From Arenimonas daejeonensis (GTDB lineage Bacteria > Pseudomonadota > Gammaproteobacteria > Xanthomonadales > Xanthomonadaceae): a DNA stretch of 64,000 nucleotides. Position 1 is the stretch's first letter; each line of letters opens with the position of its first letter. The position numbers and the translations under genes were made by a program. Location: contig NZ_CP042453.1 of assembly GCF_007993735.1 (NCBI RefSeq), forward strand, positions 248,001 to 312,000. Direction: 5' to 3'. This document shows, piece by piece, positions 21,781 to 30,086 of this stretch. Under the pieces are notes generated by a model. That model was not told the DNA's origin, searched no databases, and saw only the letters and a list, made by a program, of their open reading frames with translations.

Positions 21781-22002
21781 TCAGGCCGCGACGTCCACGT
21801 AGTTCACCTGCGCGGTGGGCGGCGGGATCGGGTCGCCGTCTTCGCGCATGCCGGCCAGGTGCATTTCGATGGCCTCACGGATGCGCTTCTCGACGACATC
21901 GATGGTTTTCCCCGTCGCGACACACCCAGGCAGATCGGGGACCCATGCCCCGAAGTTGTTCTCGGTCTTCTCGATGACGATGGCATACCGCATGGCGTTC
22001 AC
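21781..22002 (-). CDS. hicB: HicB-family antitoxin
   Basis: Antitoxin of a HicAB module, 73 residues. The partial RNase H-like fold shows MRYAIVIEKTENNFGAWVPD, LPGCVATGKT and IREAIEMHLAGMREDGDPIP. The start may be ATG 22002 or the in-frame Met at 21993. The gene overlaps hicA by four bases and lies downstream of it, as usual. No separate DNA-binding domain is present, so autoregulation would depend on a short N-terminal or partner surface. Confidence 0.92.
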   Translation of the reverse strand: MNAMRYAIVIEKTENNFGAWVPDLPGCVATGKTIDVVEKRIREAIEMHLAGMREDGDPIPPPTAQVNYVDVAA

Positions 22003-22193
22003 CTCTTGAGGCCGGCCTGTCGAAGAATGCTCCGGTGCAGGTCCTGCTGCAAATCATCACCCGGATGACCGTTCACGGTAACCCGCCCTGGCTTCACGGG
22101 ATGCCGGAACTGGCGGTGGCTTCCTCTCTGACCGACCTGGACCCATCCATCCCTTCGCAATATTTCAAGCATGTCGCGCACTTTTGGAGGCAT
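21999..22193 (-). CDS. hicA: HicA-family mRNA interferase toxin
   Basis: Small double-stranded-RNA-binding-fold toxin, 64 residues, that cleaves mRNA. It contains MPPKVRDMLEILRRDGWVQV, the catalytic His in GSHRQFRHP and the family end VTVNGHPGDDLQQDLHRSIL. The ATG at 22193 is chosen because it begins the fold; longer frames add unrelated residues. Intact and first gene of the pair, translationally coupled to hicB. Confidence 0.92.
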   Translation of the reverse strand: MPPKVRDMLEILRRDGWVQVGQRGSHRQFRHPVKPGRVTVNGHPGDDLQQDLHRSILRQAGLKR

Positions 22194-22282
22194 TCGGCGG
22201 CTCCCTCGGGAACCGCTCCACAATCGTGTACGCGCCGGTCCTGCGGTATCCGCGGATGCCGCAGTGGGCTGTCGGAGATCAG

Positions 22283-22307
22283 GCCGCCTTGCGCAGCTTC
22301 ACGCCCG
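22283..22307 (-). repeat. 25-nt copy of the 3' end of the decarboxylase-family gene
   Basis: This 25-nt stretch is identical to 28385-28409, the last codons of the carboxymuconolactone decarboxylase-family gene (reading GVKLRKAA then stop). Here it follows a frame without a start codon. It looks like a recombination scar or gene remnant. Confidence 0.5.
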
Positions 22308-22385
22308 CGGATTCAACGCCTGGATGGCCTAAACCTTTGCAGGCCAGATCGCATCACACCGGGACCGCAATGGGGAGAAGACGCA

Positions 22386-23411
22386 ATGCGTGGATCGTGG
22401 CGTTGGCTGCTGTGCCTGTTGGCCGCGCCCGTGCTGGCGCAGGCCGACCCGTCCACGCTGGCCACCGAAGTGGCGGCCGGCCGGCATCCCGGCATGCACG
22501 CGATGCTGTTGATGCAGCACGACCGGATGCTGGCCTCGGCCCGGACCGATGCGCTGCCGCCGGGCGGCATGGACATCCGCTCGGCGACCAAGTCGGTGAC
22601 CGCGCTGCTGGTGGGCATCGCCCTGGACCGTGGCCTGATCCCGTCGCTGGACACGCGCGTCATCGACCTGCTGCCGGAACTCGCCCCGCACTTCAGCGAT
22701 CCGCGTCGCGCCCGCATGCGCCTGCGCGACCTGCTGACCATGCGCAGCGGCCTGGATTGCGACGACTGGACGCCCGGTTCGCCCGGGCACGAAGACACCA
22801 TGTACGAACAGCGCGACTGGCTGGCCTTCTGGGCCGCCGTGCCCCTGCGCGACGAGCCCGGCACCCGCTTTTCCTACTGCACCGGCAACGTCGTCGCGCT
22901 CGGTCGCATCCTGGCGCACGCCACCGGGCAGTCGGTGCCCGACTTCGCGCAGGAAGCCCTGTTCGCTCCGCTGGGCATCACCCGCGCGCGCTGGGCGACC
23001 TGGAACGACGGCCGCGACACCGACACCGGCGGCCACCTGGAAATACCGCCGCAGGACATGCTGCGCCTGGGCCAACTGGTGCTGGCCGGTGGCCAGTGGC
23101 AGGGCCGGCAGCTGGTCAGCGCCGCCTATGTGCAGGACATGATCACCGCACACACGGACATACCGGACCGGCCGCAACAGTACGGCTACCTGTGGTGGCT
23201 GGACCACACCCGTCGCGACGACCTGCCACGCACGCGGCTGCTGATGGCCTGGGGCAACGGCGGCAACTTCATCGTGGTGATGCCGGAACTGGACGCGGTG
23301 TACGTCACCGCCGGCGAACGCTACAACCAGCCCGACGCCCTGGCGCCGCTGCACTGGCTGCGCGACCGGGTGCTGCCGGCGCTTGGCACCACGGCACCCG
23401 ATCGCGACTGA
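22386..23411 (+). CDS. Serine hydrolase, beta-lactamase/penicillin-binding (class C) fold
   Basis: Exported serine hydrolase of the class C beta-lactamase superfamily, 341 residues. A signal peptide (WRWLLCLLAAPVLAQA) precedes the catalytic SxxK in DIRSATKSVTALLVG, the YxN motif in FSYCTGNVVALG, and GYLWWLDHT with LLMAWGNGGNFIVV near the third active-site block. Such proteins are often esterases or D-aminopeptidases; true beta-lactamase activity is unlikely from this group. The ATG at 22386 follows GGGGAGAAG. It stands alone and converges on a hydrolase gene. Confidence 0.85.
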   Translation: MRGSWRWLLCLLAAPVLAQADPSTLATEVAAGRHPGMHAMLLMQHDRMLASARTDALPPGGMDIRSATKSVTALLVGIALDRGLIPSLDTRVIDLLPELAPHFSDPRRARMRLRDLLTMRSGLDCDDWTPGSPGHEDTMYEQRDWLAFWAAVPLRDEPGTRFSYCTGNVVALGRILAHATGQSVPDFAQEALFAPLGITRARWATWNDGRDTDTGGHLEIPPQDMLRLGQLVLAGGQWQGRQLVSAAYVQDMITAHTDIPDRPQQYGYLWWLDHTRRDDLPRTRLLMAWGNGGNFIVVMPELDAVYVTAGERYNQPDALAPLHWLRDRVLPALGTTAPDRD

Positions 23412-23434
23412 AGCCTACCCGCAGGCCCCAGGCA

Positions 23435-24568
23435 TCAGTCCGGCGCGGGCCGTTCGCCGCTGGTCACCCACTGCACCAGCGTGTCCAGCGCCTGGGCCTG
23501 CGCTTCCAGCGAGAAACCGCAGTGGCCCTCGCCCTGCGGCGGCAAGGCCAGTACCTGGTCCGAACGGCCCGCTGCGGCCGCCAGTTCGGCATAACGCCCT
23601 GAAATCCGCATGGGAATGGTCGGGTCGCCGTGGTTGGCCATCAGCACCACCGGCTTGCGCGCATCGCCGGTGAGCGCGGCATGGGACGCGGCATAGGCCA
23701 TGGCGGCGGGGTCGCCGGTGTAGCGGCGCACGCCGGCGTTGAGCGCCTCGTCGTCGCCCAGCCCGGTGTAACGCATCTTGCGGTTGTCGGCCGGGAAGCC
23801 GCCGGCACGCTGCATCATCTCGTACAGCGCCGCGTAGCGGATCATCAGGCCGCCGGCCAGGCCCGCGCGCGGAATGTCGAAGTGATCGGCGATCCGCTGC
23901 GCCTTGCCCTCGTCGCCCTGCAGCGCTTTTTCGATGGCCTCGGGATCCGGCCACGGCGGCGAGGCCGGATCGGCCAGCCCGCCCGGCGCCAGCCCGAGCG
24001 CGCCGCCGGGGAAGTAGTGATCGAAAACCACCAGCGGCGACAGGACCGCGTCGCCGAACATTTCCGCCGCGGGCGCATTGGCACCGCACAGCGCCAACGC
24101 ACCGTCGTAGTGTTCCGGATGACGCTCGAGCGTGGCCAGCACCAGGTGTCCGCCCAGCGAATGACCCAGCAGGAAGCTGCGCCGCGGCGGACCGTGCTGT
24201 GCGACGAAATGCTGGCGCAGCGCCTCGGTGTCCACCAGTGCTTCGGCCACCGCCCAGCCCTGGGCGGAATAATCGCTGCGCGCCACGGCGAATCCCTGGC
24301 CAAGCAGCCAGCGGTCGTAGTCGTTCTGGTCGTTCTGACCCTCGCGCGGCATGCCGGCGGGTTCGTAACCGTGCAGGTAAACGACCAGGTCGCCTTTCCA
24401 TTCCGCCGGCACGTCTATGCGGTAGGTCGCCCCGGCGATTTCGCCCGTGTCAAAGACTGGCGCCGTGGTTCGGGCGGTCCATGGCGCGGGTTGCGGCGCC
24501 GGTGCGGAGGCGCAGGCCGCCAGCAGCAGGACCAACAGGGAAAGACCGGTCAATCGCAGGAAGGCCAT
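23435..24568 (-). CDS. Alpha/beta hydrolase lipoprotein
   Basis: A 377-residue alpha/beta hydrolase attached to the membrane by a lipobox (LLVLLLAACAS). The nucleophile elbow is GHSLGG (SFLLGHSLGGHLVLATLERH), the oxyanion region YLHGYEPAG, the acid region ANHGDPTIP and the final catalytic His is in GEGHCGFS. The substrate is unknown; esterase, lipase or peptidase activity is possible. Convergent with the serine hydrolase, 23 bp apart. A 242-bp gap upstream, towards the next gene, holds a 14-bp palindrome AAAACCGCGGTTTT and little else. Confidence 0.85.
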   Translation of the reverse strand: MAFLRLTGLSLLVLLLAACASAPAPQPAPWTARTTAPVFDTGEIAGATYRIDVPAEWKGDLVVYLHGYEPAGMPREGQNDQNDYDRWLLGQGFAVARSDYSAQGWAVAEALVDTEALRQHFVAQHGPPRRSFLLGHSLGGHLVLATLERHPEHYDGALALCGANAPAAEMFGDAVLSPLVVFDHYFPGGALGLAPGGLADPASPPWPDPEAIEKALQGDEGKAQRIADHFDIPRAGLAGGLMIRYAALYEMMQRAGGFPADNRKMRYTGLGDDEALNAGVRRYTGDPAAMAYAASHAALTGDARKPVVLMANHGDPTIPMRISGRYAELAAAAGRSDQVLALPPQGEGHCGFSLEAQAQALDTLVQWVTSGERPAPD

Positions 24569-24810
24569 CCGAGACTCCGTGCCGTTGGGGGCCCCACGAT
24601 ATGCCAGACGGCCCCGTTCCGCAGCCCCCGCGGCATCCGTGGATGCCGCGAGGGCCGACCTTGCCGGCTACGCAAGCCATGCACACAAATGGAAGCGATT
24701 TCAGGCCATGGCCGCCCGTACCCCCTGAAAAACCGCGGTTTTCCGCTTGGCAAGGTTCGTGCAGCAGATGACTCATGGCCGGCACCGCAAGCCCGCCCCT
24801 GGAGTCCCCC

Positions 24811-25812
24811 ATGCAGAGTTCCGCAGCCGTGATGAATCCTCCCCCGCGTGCCGAGCCGCCGGCGCCGATCAGCCTCGAGCGTTCGATGCAGGACGTGCTG
24901 TCGGTCGAATCCGACTTCGTGGCGAAGTTCCTTCCCTACCAGGCGATGACCCGCATGCCGCGAGGCTACGAGGAGTTCGCGCAGTGGCATTTCCGCCGCC
25001 TCGAAGCCGACGGCCTGCGCTGGCAGGACGCGGCGCCGGCGTATGCGCTGGCCTGCCTGTCGCATTCGGCCTACGGCGCCGAGCTCGACCCGAGCGTGGA
25101 ATGGGAGCTGGAACTGCAGTGGGGCGACCTGCGGCGCCTGTCGAAGCTGCCGTGGGAAAAGGCGCAGCCGCTGATCCGGGCGGGCTGGGAATTCCTTTCC
25201 GGCAAGGATGGCTTCGCCGACGTGGACCGCGGTGTCGTGGCGATGCTGGCCGACGGCTCCGCCCGCCACGAACCGCCCTACCCGTTCGAAGACGAAGACG
25301 AGGAGCCCGGCGCCCGGCTCGACACCGAAATGGTGCCGGCCTACGTCGTGCTGCGCGAATCGCTGGCCGCCAAGGCGCCGGACACCTGGCGCACGCGCGG
25401 CCAGGAGCGCTGGCTGTCGGCCGACGTGCCGGCGATCTGCCTGGCGCTGAGTCCGGCGCTGGCGGCGCTGGAAGCGGTGACCTGGCAGGGTTTCCTCGAC
25501 GACGAACCGCGTTTCCTGGTGCGCGTGGCCTTCCCGTACAGCCTTTTGCGCGCGCTCGATCCCACGCTGGACGCCGAGCCGGAACGCCGCACCACGCCCG
25601 GCGAACGCCGCGCCAACGACCGCCGCGCCGACGCACCGCGCCAGGGCGACCGCTGGGCACGCGAACGGCGTTCGGCGCTGCTGCAGGTTCCCAGCGCCCT
25701 GTGTCCCGGTGAGTTCAACGTGCTGGCGAACCTGGCGCATCCGGACTTCGCCCAGGTGCAGAAACTCGATGCGATGCCGCTGAGCATGGACCGCCGCCAG
25801 CGTCGTCATTGA
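24811..25812 (+). CDS. Conserved-looking hypothetical protein, 333 residues
   Basis: I do not recognise this family. The product is soluble, acidic in the middle (PYPFEDEDEEPGARLDTEM) and basic and Arg-rich near residues 260-290 (RRTTPGERRANDRRADAPRQ), with no signal peptide or membrane segment. The N-terminus is Pro/Ala-rich. The ATG at 24811 (MQSSAAVMNPPP) is preferred to a start 36 bp upstream because GGAG precedes it. Codon use matches neighbours and no frame break is seen. It converges on the short histidine-kinase-like gene. Confidence 0.7.
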   Translation: MQSSAAVMNPPPRAEPPAPISLERSMQDVLSVESDFVAKFLPYQAMTRMPRGYEEFAQWHFRRLEADGLRWQDAAPAYALACLSHSAYGAELDPSVEWELELQWGDLRRLSKLPWEKAQPLIRAGWEFLSGKDGFADVDRGVVAMLADGSARHEPPYPFEDEDEEPGARLDTEMVPAYVVLRESLAAKAPDTWRTRGQERWLSADVPAICLALSPALAALEAVTWQGFLDDEPRFLVRVAFPYSLLRALDPTLDAEPERRTTPGERRANDRRADAPRQGDRWARERRSALLQVPSALCPGEFNVLANLAHPDFAQVQKLDAMPLSMDRRQRRH

Positions 25813-25821
25813 AGGCCGCGC

Positions 25822-26022
25822 TCAGGCCACGCGGTCCGAGATCCAGCGCAGCAGTTCCAGGCAGTTCTGGCCGTCGCACTCCATCTGGTCGAGGTACGGG
25901 TCCAGGCCGCCCTGGTCCCCGCATCTGAGGCTCACCACGGCGGCATTCATCAGCAGCGAGTTCAGGTGGTTCCTCAGCTGGTGCTCCACGGCCAGCAGCA
26001 GTTCCCGCGGCAGGGTCACCAC
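25822..26022 (-). CDS. 66-residue protein resembling a histidine-kinase dimerisation/phosphoacceptor helix pair
   Basis: A very short protein starting at GTG 26022 (GGAGG about ten bases upstream). ELLLAVEHQLRNHLNSLLMN resembles the H-box of sensor kinases, with His at residue 14. A second helix follows (DPYLDQMECDGQNCLELLRW). There is no ATP-binding domain. It overlaps the preceding small gene by seven bases and is the last gene of an operon led by an NtrC-type response regulator. Phosphotransfer to that regulator is an attractive but untested idea. It could also be a remnant of a full kinase. Confidence 0.55.
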   Translation of the reverse strand: MVTLPRELLLAVEHQLRNHLNSLLMNAAVVSLRCGDQGGLDPYLDQMECDGQNCLELLRWISDRVA

Positions 26023-26345
26023 GCGCTCCGCCTCCCTGGGGCGGACTCGCGCAGGAAGGGCCCCAAGGCGGCGAGGTAGGCGGAAACGGCGGCCTTGTCC
26101 GCTTCCGTCAGTGCGATGGCCGTTCCGAACACGAGGCGCAATCCCACCCTGTGCCCCGGAGCCGGGCCGATGTCGAAATCGAAATCCAGTGACGGCATGG
26201 CCAGGTCGGCGCTCGTCGGAAGGTCGGCCGCGGTGCGCCAGGTCGCCTGCCCGCAGCCCTGCTGCGCCAGCCAGGCGAGCACGGGCGGCGCCAGCAGCCG
26301 CGACAGGTCAGCGCCCGGGTTCGGGTCCGGTGCCGGTATCTTCAT
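26016..26345 (-). CDS. Hypothetical 109-residue protein in the NtrC-regulator operon
   Basis: Not recognised. The frame has ATG at 26345 with GAGG just upstream and overlaps the response-regulator gene by 38 bases. The middle part (MPSLDFDFDIGPAPGHRVGL, then RLVFGTAIALTEADKAAVSA) looks like a compact alpha/beta fold ending in a helix. No membrane segment. Overlaps at both ends suggest coupled translation with its neighbours; it may be the sensing part of a split two-component kinase, which is inference only. Confidence 0.55.
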   Translation of the reverse strand: MKIPAPDPNPGADLSRLLAPPVLAWLAQQGCGQATWRTAADLPTSADLAMPSLDFDFDIGPAPGHRVGLRLVFGTAIALTEADKAAVSAYLAALGPFLRESAPGRRSAW

Positions 26346-27690
26346 CGGTGTCCTCGCCTGCCCCCTGCCGGAGCGACTCGTAGTTGCTCAAGCGGTTGTA
26401 GATCGTGCGCGTGGTGATGCCCAACGCCTGTGCGGTGCGCACCTTGTTGTTGTCGTAATAGGCCAGGGTCTTGAACAGCATGCGCCGCTCGATCTCCTCC
26501 AGCGGCGTGCCCACCATGAAGGTGATGCTGCTGGCGGTTTCCGACGGCGGGCGCAGCGCCTCCACCGGCAGCGTGGGCGTGATCAGGTCGCCTTCGGCCA
26601 GGATGTAGGCGCGCTGGACCAGGTTCTTCAACTCGCGGATGTTGCCCGGCCAGCGGTAGCGCTGCAGGCGTTCGGCCCCTTCGCGCGAGAGCGCGCGCCG
26701 GGTCTGGTATCGCTCGTTCAGGCGCGCCAGGAACAGGTTGGCGATCGGCAGGATGTCGCCGGGGCGTTCGCGCAGCGGCGGCAGCCGCATCGGGAATTCG
26801 GCGAGGCGGTAATACAGGTCCTCGCGCAGTTGGCCCGAGGCGATCGATTCGGCCTGCGGGCGGTTGGTGGCCGAGACGATGCGCACGTCCACGTGCACGT
26901 CCTCGCTGCCGCCGATGCGGCGGATCTGCCGGGTCTCCAGCGCGCGCAGCAGATGCACCTGCAGGTGCTGCGGCATCTCGCCGATCTCGTCCAGGAACAG
27001 CGTGCCGCCCTGCGCCTGCTCGAACAGGCCGATGTGGCGCGCGTTCGCGCCCGTGAAGCTGCCGCGCTCGTGGCCGAACAGCTGACTGGTCAACAGGTCC
27101 TCCGGCACCGCGCCGCAGTTGAGCGCGACGAAGGGCCCGCTGCGTCCGCTTTCGGCGTGGATCGCCGCCGCCACCAGTTCCTTGCCGACGCCGCTTTCGC
27201 CCTCGATGAACACCGAGGCTTCGGTCGGCGCCACCCGCGCCACCTGCTGGCGCACGCCCGCCATCGCCGGCGACTGGCCGGCGATGCCATGCCACGGATC
27301 CGTCGCCGGCCCGGCCTCGACGCGGCGCTGGCGCGCGGCGGTTTCCAGCAGCTGGCGGAAACGCGCGACCTGCATCGGCTTGACCACGTAGTCCACGATC
27401 GGCAGGCGCATCGCCTTGAGCGCGGATTCGACCGTCGGGTGTCCGGTGATCAGGATCGCCTGGGTGCGGCCGCCGAGGTCGATGTGTTCGAGCAGTTCCA
27501 GGCCGCTGCCATCAGGCAGGGAGAGATCGATCAACGCGAGGTCGAACTCAGCCGCCTTCAGCCGCGCCAGCGCCTGTGCGACGCTGCCCGCCACGTCCAC
27601 GTCGAAGCCCAGCGCACGGGCGATGTCCGCGGCCGCCCGCACGAACCCTACGTCGTCATCGACGATCAGGAGTGCTGGGTTTCCGGCCAT
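26308..27690 (-). CDS. NtrC-family sigma-54-dependent response regulator
   Basis: Three-domain activator, 460 residues. Receiver domain 1-120 with phospho-acceptor Asp in LALIDLSLPDGSG and Lys in YVVKPMQ. AAA+ domain about 140-375 with Walker A GESGVGKE, the sigma-54 contact loop ERGSFTGAN (GSFTGA instead of the usual GAFTGA), Walker B TLFLDEIGEMP and the arginine-finger region YYRLAEFPMRLPPLRER. A Fis-type HTH closes it (AQALGITTRTIYNRLSNY). No full-length histidine kinase lies beside it; two short genes overlap its 3' end instead. Targets are unknown. Confidence 0.95.
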   Translation of the reverse strand: MAGNPALLIVDDDVGFVRAAADIARALGFDVDVAGSVAQALARLKAAEFDLALIDLSLPDGSGLELLEHIDLGGRTQAILITGHPTVESALKAMRLPIVDYVVKPMQVARFRQLLETAARQRRVEAGPATDPWHGIAGQSPAMAGVRQQVARVAPTEASVFIEGESGVGKELVAAAIHAESGRSGPFVALNCGAVPEDLLTSQLFGHERGSFTGANARHIGLFEQAQGGTLFLDEIGEMPQHLQVHLLRALETRQIRRIGGSEDVHVDVRIVSATNRPQAESIASGQLREDLYYRLAEFPMRLPPLRERPGDILPIANLFLARLNERYQTRRALSREGAERLQRYRWPGNIRELKNLVQRAYILAEGDLITPTLPVEALRPPSETASSITFMVGTPLEEIERRMLFKTLAYYDNNKVRTAQALGITTRTIYNRLSNYESLRQGAGEDTDEDTGTGPEPGR

Positions 27691-27780
27691 GTTTCCGACC
27701 TCCGCAGGCCCGAGTCTGCCTCAGTCGCATGGTTCGCAGCGCTTAGCCGATCACAGAATCCGTATGCAGAAAATTCCTTC

Positions 27781-27808
27781 CCGGAGCGTGAAATATTTTC
27801 CGCTCCGG
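27781..27808. promoter_or_regulatory. 8-bp inverted repeat in a divergent promoter region
   Basis: CCGGAGCG-N12-CGCTCCGG surrounds an AT-rich core (TGAAATATTTTC) between the NtrC-type gene and the next divergent gene. It is a candidate operator or short hairpin. The 185-bp gap contains nothing else I can support. Confidence 0.35.
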
Positions 27809-27875
27809 CGCCGGCCGACCCTGCCACTGCCACGGCCAGATCGACCGCAGCCCCCGTCCCCCGCGGAGCGACCCC

Positions 27876-28316
27876 ATGGACCGACCCAGCGCCAGCCTCA
27901 CCGAACTGCTAGAAGCCCTGATCGACGGCATGGGTTATTTCGACCTGGCCGCGGAACACAGCCGCCAGGCGGCCTGCATCCAGCTGTTCCACCAGATCCG
28001 CCGGCTGAAGGCCGACATCGCCACCGGACTGATCGCCGACCTGTGCGTGGCCGACCTGCAGCCCGAAGGCACCGGCTCGTGGCTGGCGACCTACCGCCAG
28101 GCCTGCGCCGGCCTGAGCGACCGGCTGGCGAGCGGGCTGGAGCCGGAGATCATCGCCGCCCTGGAAGCGCAGGAAACCCGCCTCGCGCGCGCCTTCCGTG
28201 ACGCGGTCGGCCGCGACCGGCCCCCACACCTGCGCGAACTGGCGGCGACCTACCTGCCGGAAGTCGAACAGGCGCGCGACTGCCTGCACGCGCTGCACCG
28301 GCACGTGGCGCACTGA
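27876..28316 (+). CDS. Hypothetical helical protein, 146 residues
   Basis: Not recognised with confidence. The sequence is predicted to be almost all helix: TELLEALIDGMGYFDLAAEH, QAACIQLFHQIRRLKADIAT, EIIAALEAQETRLARAFRDA, EQARDCLHALHRHVAH. This resembles four-helix-bundle proteins such as the DUF2383/PA2169 type, but the match is weak. No signal or membrane segment. The ATG at 27876 follows GCGGAGCGAC. It converges on the decarboxylase-family gene with a strong hairpin between them. Confidence 0.65.
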   Translation: MDRPSASLTELLEALIDGMGYFDLAAEHSRQAACIQLFHQIRRLKADIATGLIADLCVADLQPEGTGSWLATYRQACAGLSDRLASGLEPEIIAALEAQETRLARAFRDAVGRDRPPHLRELAATYLPEVEQARDCLHALHRHVAH

Positions 28317-28340
28317 TCCCCGGCAGTCGGCGGGCGCAGC

Positions 28341-28375
28341 GCAGGCCGTCCGGACCCACGGCCCGGACGGCCTGC
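28341..28375. terminator. Strong bidirectional hairpin between convergent genes
   Basis: A perfect 13-bp stem (GCAGGCCGTCCGG with CCGGACGGCCTGC) and 9-nt loop sit between two convergent genes. No T-tract, but the position suits a shared terminator. Confidence 0.6.
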
Positions 28376-28380
28376 AACGG

Positions 28381-28924
28381 TCACGCCGCCTTGCGCAGCT
28401 TCACGCCCGGGAAATCGACCGGCACGTCGAAGGCGACGTTGAGGTAGTTGGTGAACAGGTTCAGCGCGACGTGCGCCAGGATCTCGACGATGGCCTCGTC
28501 GCTGAAGCCCGCTTCGCGCAGCGCGTTCACATCGGACTCGCCGACGTCGGCGCGGTTCTCGACCACCTTGAGCGCGAACGTGAGCGCGGCCGCGGTCTGC
28601 GGGTCGGCGCTGCGGCCGGCCTGGGCTTCGGTCATTTCCTCGGCGCTGGCGCCGGCCTTGCGGCCCAGCATGGTGTGCGCGGCCAGGCAATAATTGCAGG
28701 CGTTGCGGTCGGCGACGGCGACGGCGATCTGTTCGCCCAGCTTGGCCGGCAGCACGCCGCCGCCGGGGCGCCGAAGCTGCCCCACAGCGCGGCCAGCGCG
28801 GCCGGCGAATTGGCGGCGGCGCGGAACATGTTCGGGGTCGCGCCGAAGGCACCTGGATCTGCGCCAGCAGCGGCTGGCTGGCGGCGGGGGCGTTGGCCGC
28901 AGTGACAAGCGGAAGACGGGACAT
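28381..28924 (-). CDS. Carboxymuconolactone decarboxylase/AhpD-family protein (two frameshifts)
   Basis: AhpD-like alkylhydroperoxidase-fold protein. The active-site block ACNYCLAAHTMLGRKAG has the CxxC pair and His used in peroxide reduction. The C-terminal part reads EILAHVALNLFTNYLNVAFD and ends VDFPGVKLRKAA. The N-terminus is MSRLPLVTAANAPAASQPLL. Two single-base losses, near 28845-28855 and 28755-28772, separate these parts; joining through GAFGATPNMFRAAANSPAAL gives about 181 residues, normal for the group. The divergent AraC-family gene probably controls it. Peroxidase-like activity is more likely than true decarboxylation. Confidence 0.85.
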
Positions 28925-29029
28925 GGCGGAACTCCTGGAAAGTGGGCGCGAATTGCGCCGGGCTAGATTCGCCCCCAGGACCGGGCGTAAGGTGGCGATT
29001 CGTCCCCATTACTTACCGGATCGTCCGAG

Positions 29030-29884
29030 ATGGCCGTGGACCGCCTGCAAGGCCTGCTCCAGCGTTTTTCCGTCAGCGCGCAGATGTTCCATAGCGGGGC
29101 GCTGTGCGGCATCAACGATTTCGAAGTCAACGGCCAGGGCCAGCTGCACCTGGTGCGGCGCGGGCCGCTGGAAGTGCGGCACGCCGGCGAGTCGCACCTC
29201 ATCACCGAACCCAGCCTGCTGTTCTATCCGCGGCCGATGGCGCACCGCTTCGTGTCCGACCCCGACACCGGCGCCGACATGGCCTGCGCCAACCTGGCGT
29301 TCGGTGGCGTCGCCACGGCGCGCGTGGCCGGCGGCGGCAATCCGATCAGCCGTGCCCTGCCCGCCTTCACCTGCCTGCCGCTGTCGGAACTGCGCGGCGC
29401 CGAAGCGGTGCTGGAGCTGCTGTTCGACGAAGCCTTCGCGCAGCGCTGCGGACGCCAGGCGGTGGTGGACCGCCTGTTCGACGTGGTGCTGGTGCTGTTG
29501 CTGCGGCACTTGCTGGACAGCGGCCGCATCCAGGCCGGGCCGCTGGCGGGGCTGGGCCACCCGCAGCTGGCGAAGGCGCTGGTGGCGCTGCACGACGAAC
29601 CCGCGAAACCGTGGACGCTGGAATCGCTGGCCACGCAGGCGGGCATGTCACGCAGCCGCTTCGCCGAAGTGTTCGCGCAGGTGGTGGGCATGCCGCCCGC
29701 GACCTACCTGGCCAGCTACCGCATCACGCTGGCGCAGGATGCGCTGCTGCGTGGCGACAAGCTCGACCGCATCGCCCAGGACGTGGGCTATGGCAGCGCC
29801 GCGGCGCTGTCGCGCGCGTTCACGGCCGTGGCCGGCCTGTCGCCGCGCGAGTGGCGGCAGGCCGCGGCGGCCGCTGCAACCTGA
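29030..29884 (+). CDS. AraC-family transcriptional regulator
   Basis: A 284-residue regulator with an N-terminal cupin-type sensing domain (DFEVNGQGQLHLVRRGPLEV; SLLFYPRPMAHRF) and a C-terminal AraC double helix-turn-helix (LESLATQAGMSRSRFAEVFA; IAQDVGYGSAAALSRAFTAV, then AGLSPREWR). Divergent from the AhpD-like gene across a 105-bp gap, a pairing commonly seen for this regulator type. Intact. The inducer is unknown. Confidence 0.92.
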   Translation: MAVDRLQGLLQRFSVSAQMFHSGALCGINDFEVNGQGQLHLVRRGPLEVRHAGESHLITEPSLLFYPRPMAHRFVSDPDTGADMACANLAFGGVATARVAGGGNPISRALPAFTCLPLSELRGAEAVLELLFDEAFAQRCGRQAVVDRLFDVVLVLLLRHLLDSGRIQAGPLAGLGHPQLAKALVALHDEPAKPWTLESLATQAGMSRSRFAEVFAQVVGMPPATYLASYRITLAQDALLRGDKLDRIAQDVGYGSAAALSRAFTAVAGLSPREWRQAAAAAAT

Positions 29885-30086
29885 CTGCGAACTGTCCTGG
29901 CGTCGCTGTATGGCCGCATTTGCTTGCAGCCGCGTGCCATCACGCTTAGCGTGGCGCTGTCACCGGCGTGCGCCATGCGCCCACGGCAGGCAAAACCCAG
30001 GAGGCGTTCCGTCACGGACGCCATGGCCATCGCAGGGGGCGGTGGCCGACCTGGCTGGACCGACTACATTGCTCTGGAGCCCCCGC

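Noticed and set aside
22184-23602. A 472-codon plus-strand frame overlapping the serine hydrolase
   Set aside because: Arg/Pro/Ala-rich out-of-frame shadow; the hydrolase frame has signal peptide and SxxK/YxN motifs.
24729-24742. The 14-bp palindrome AAAACCGCGGTTTT upstream of the hypothetical gene at 24811
   Set aside because: A single short palindrome with no repeat, spacing or promoter context; could be chance.
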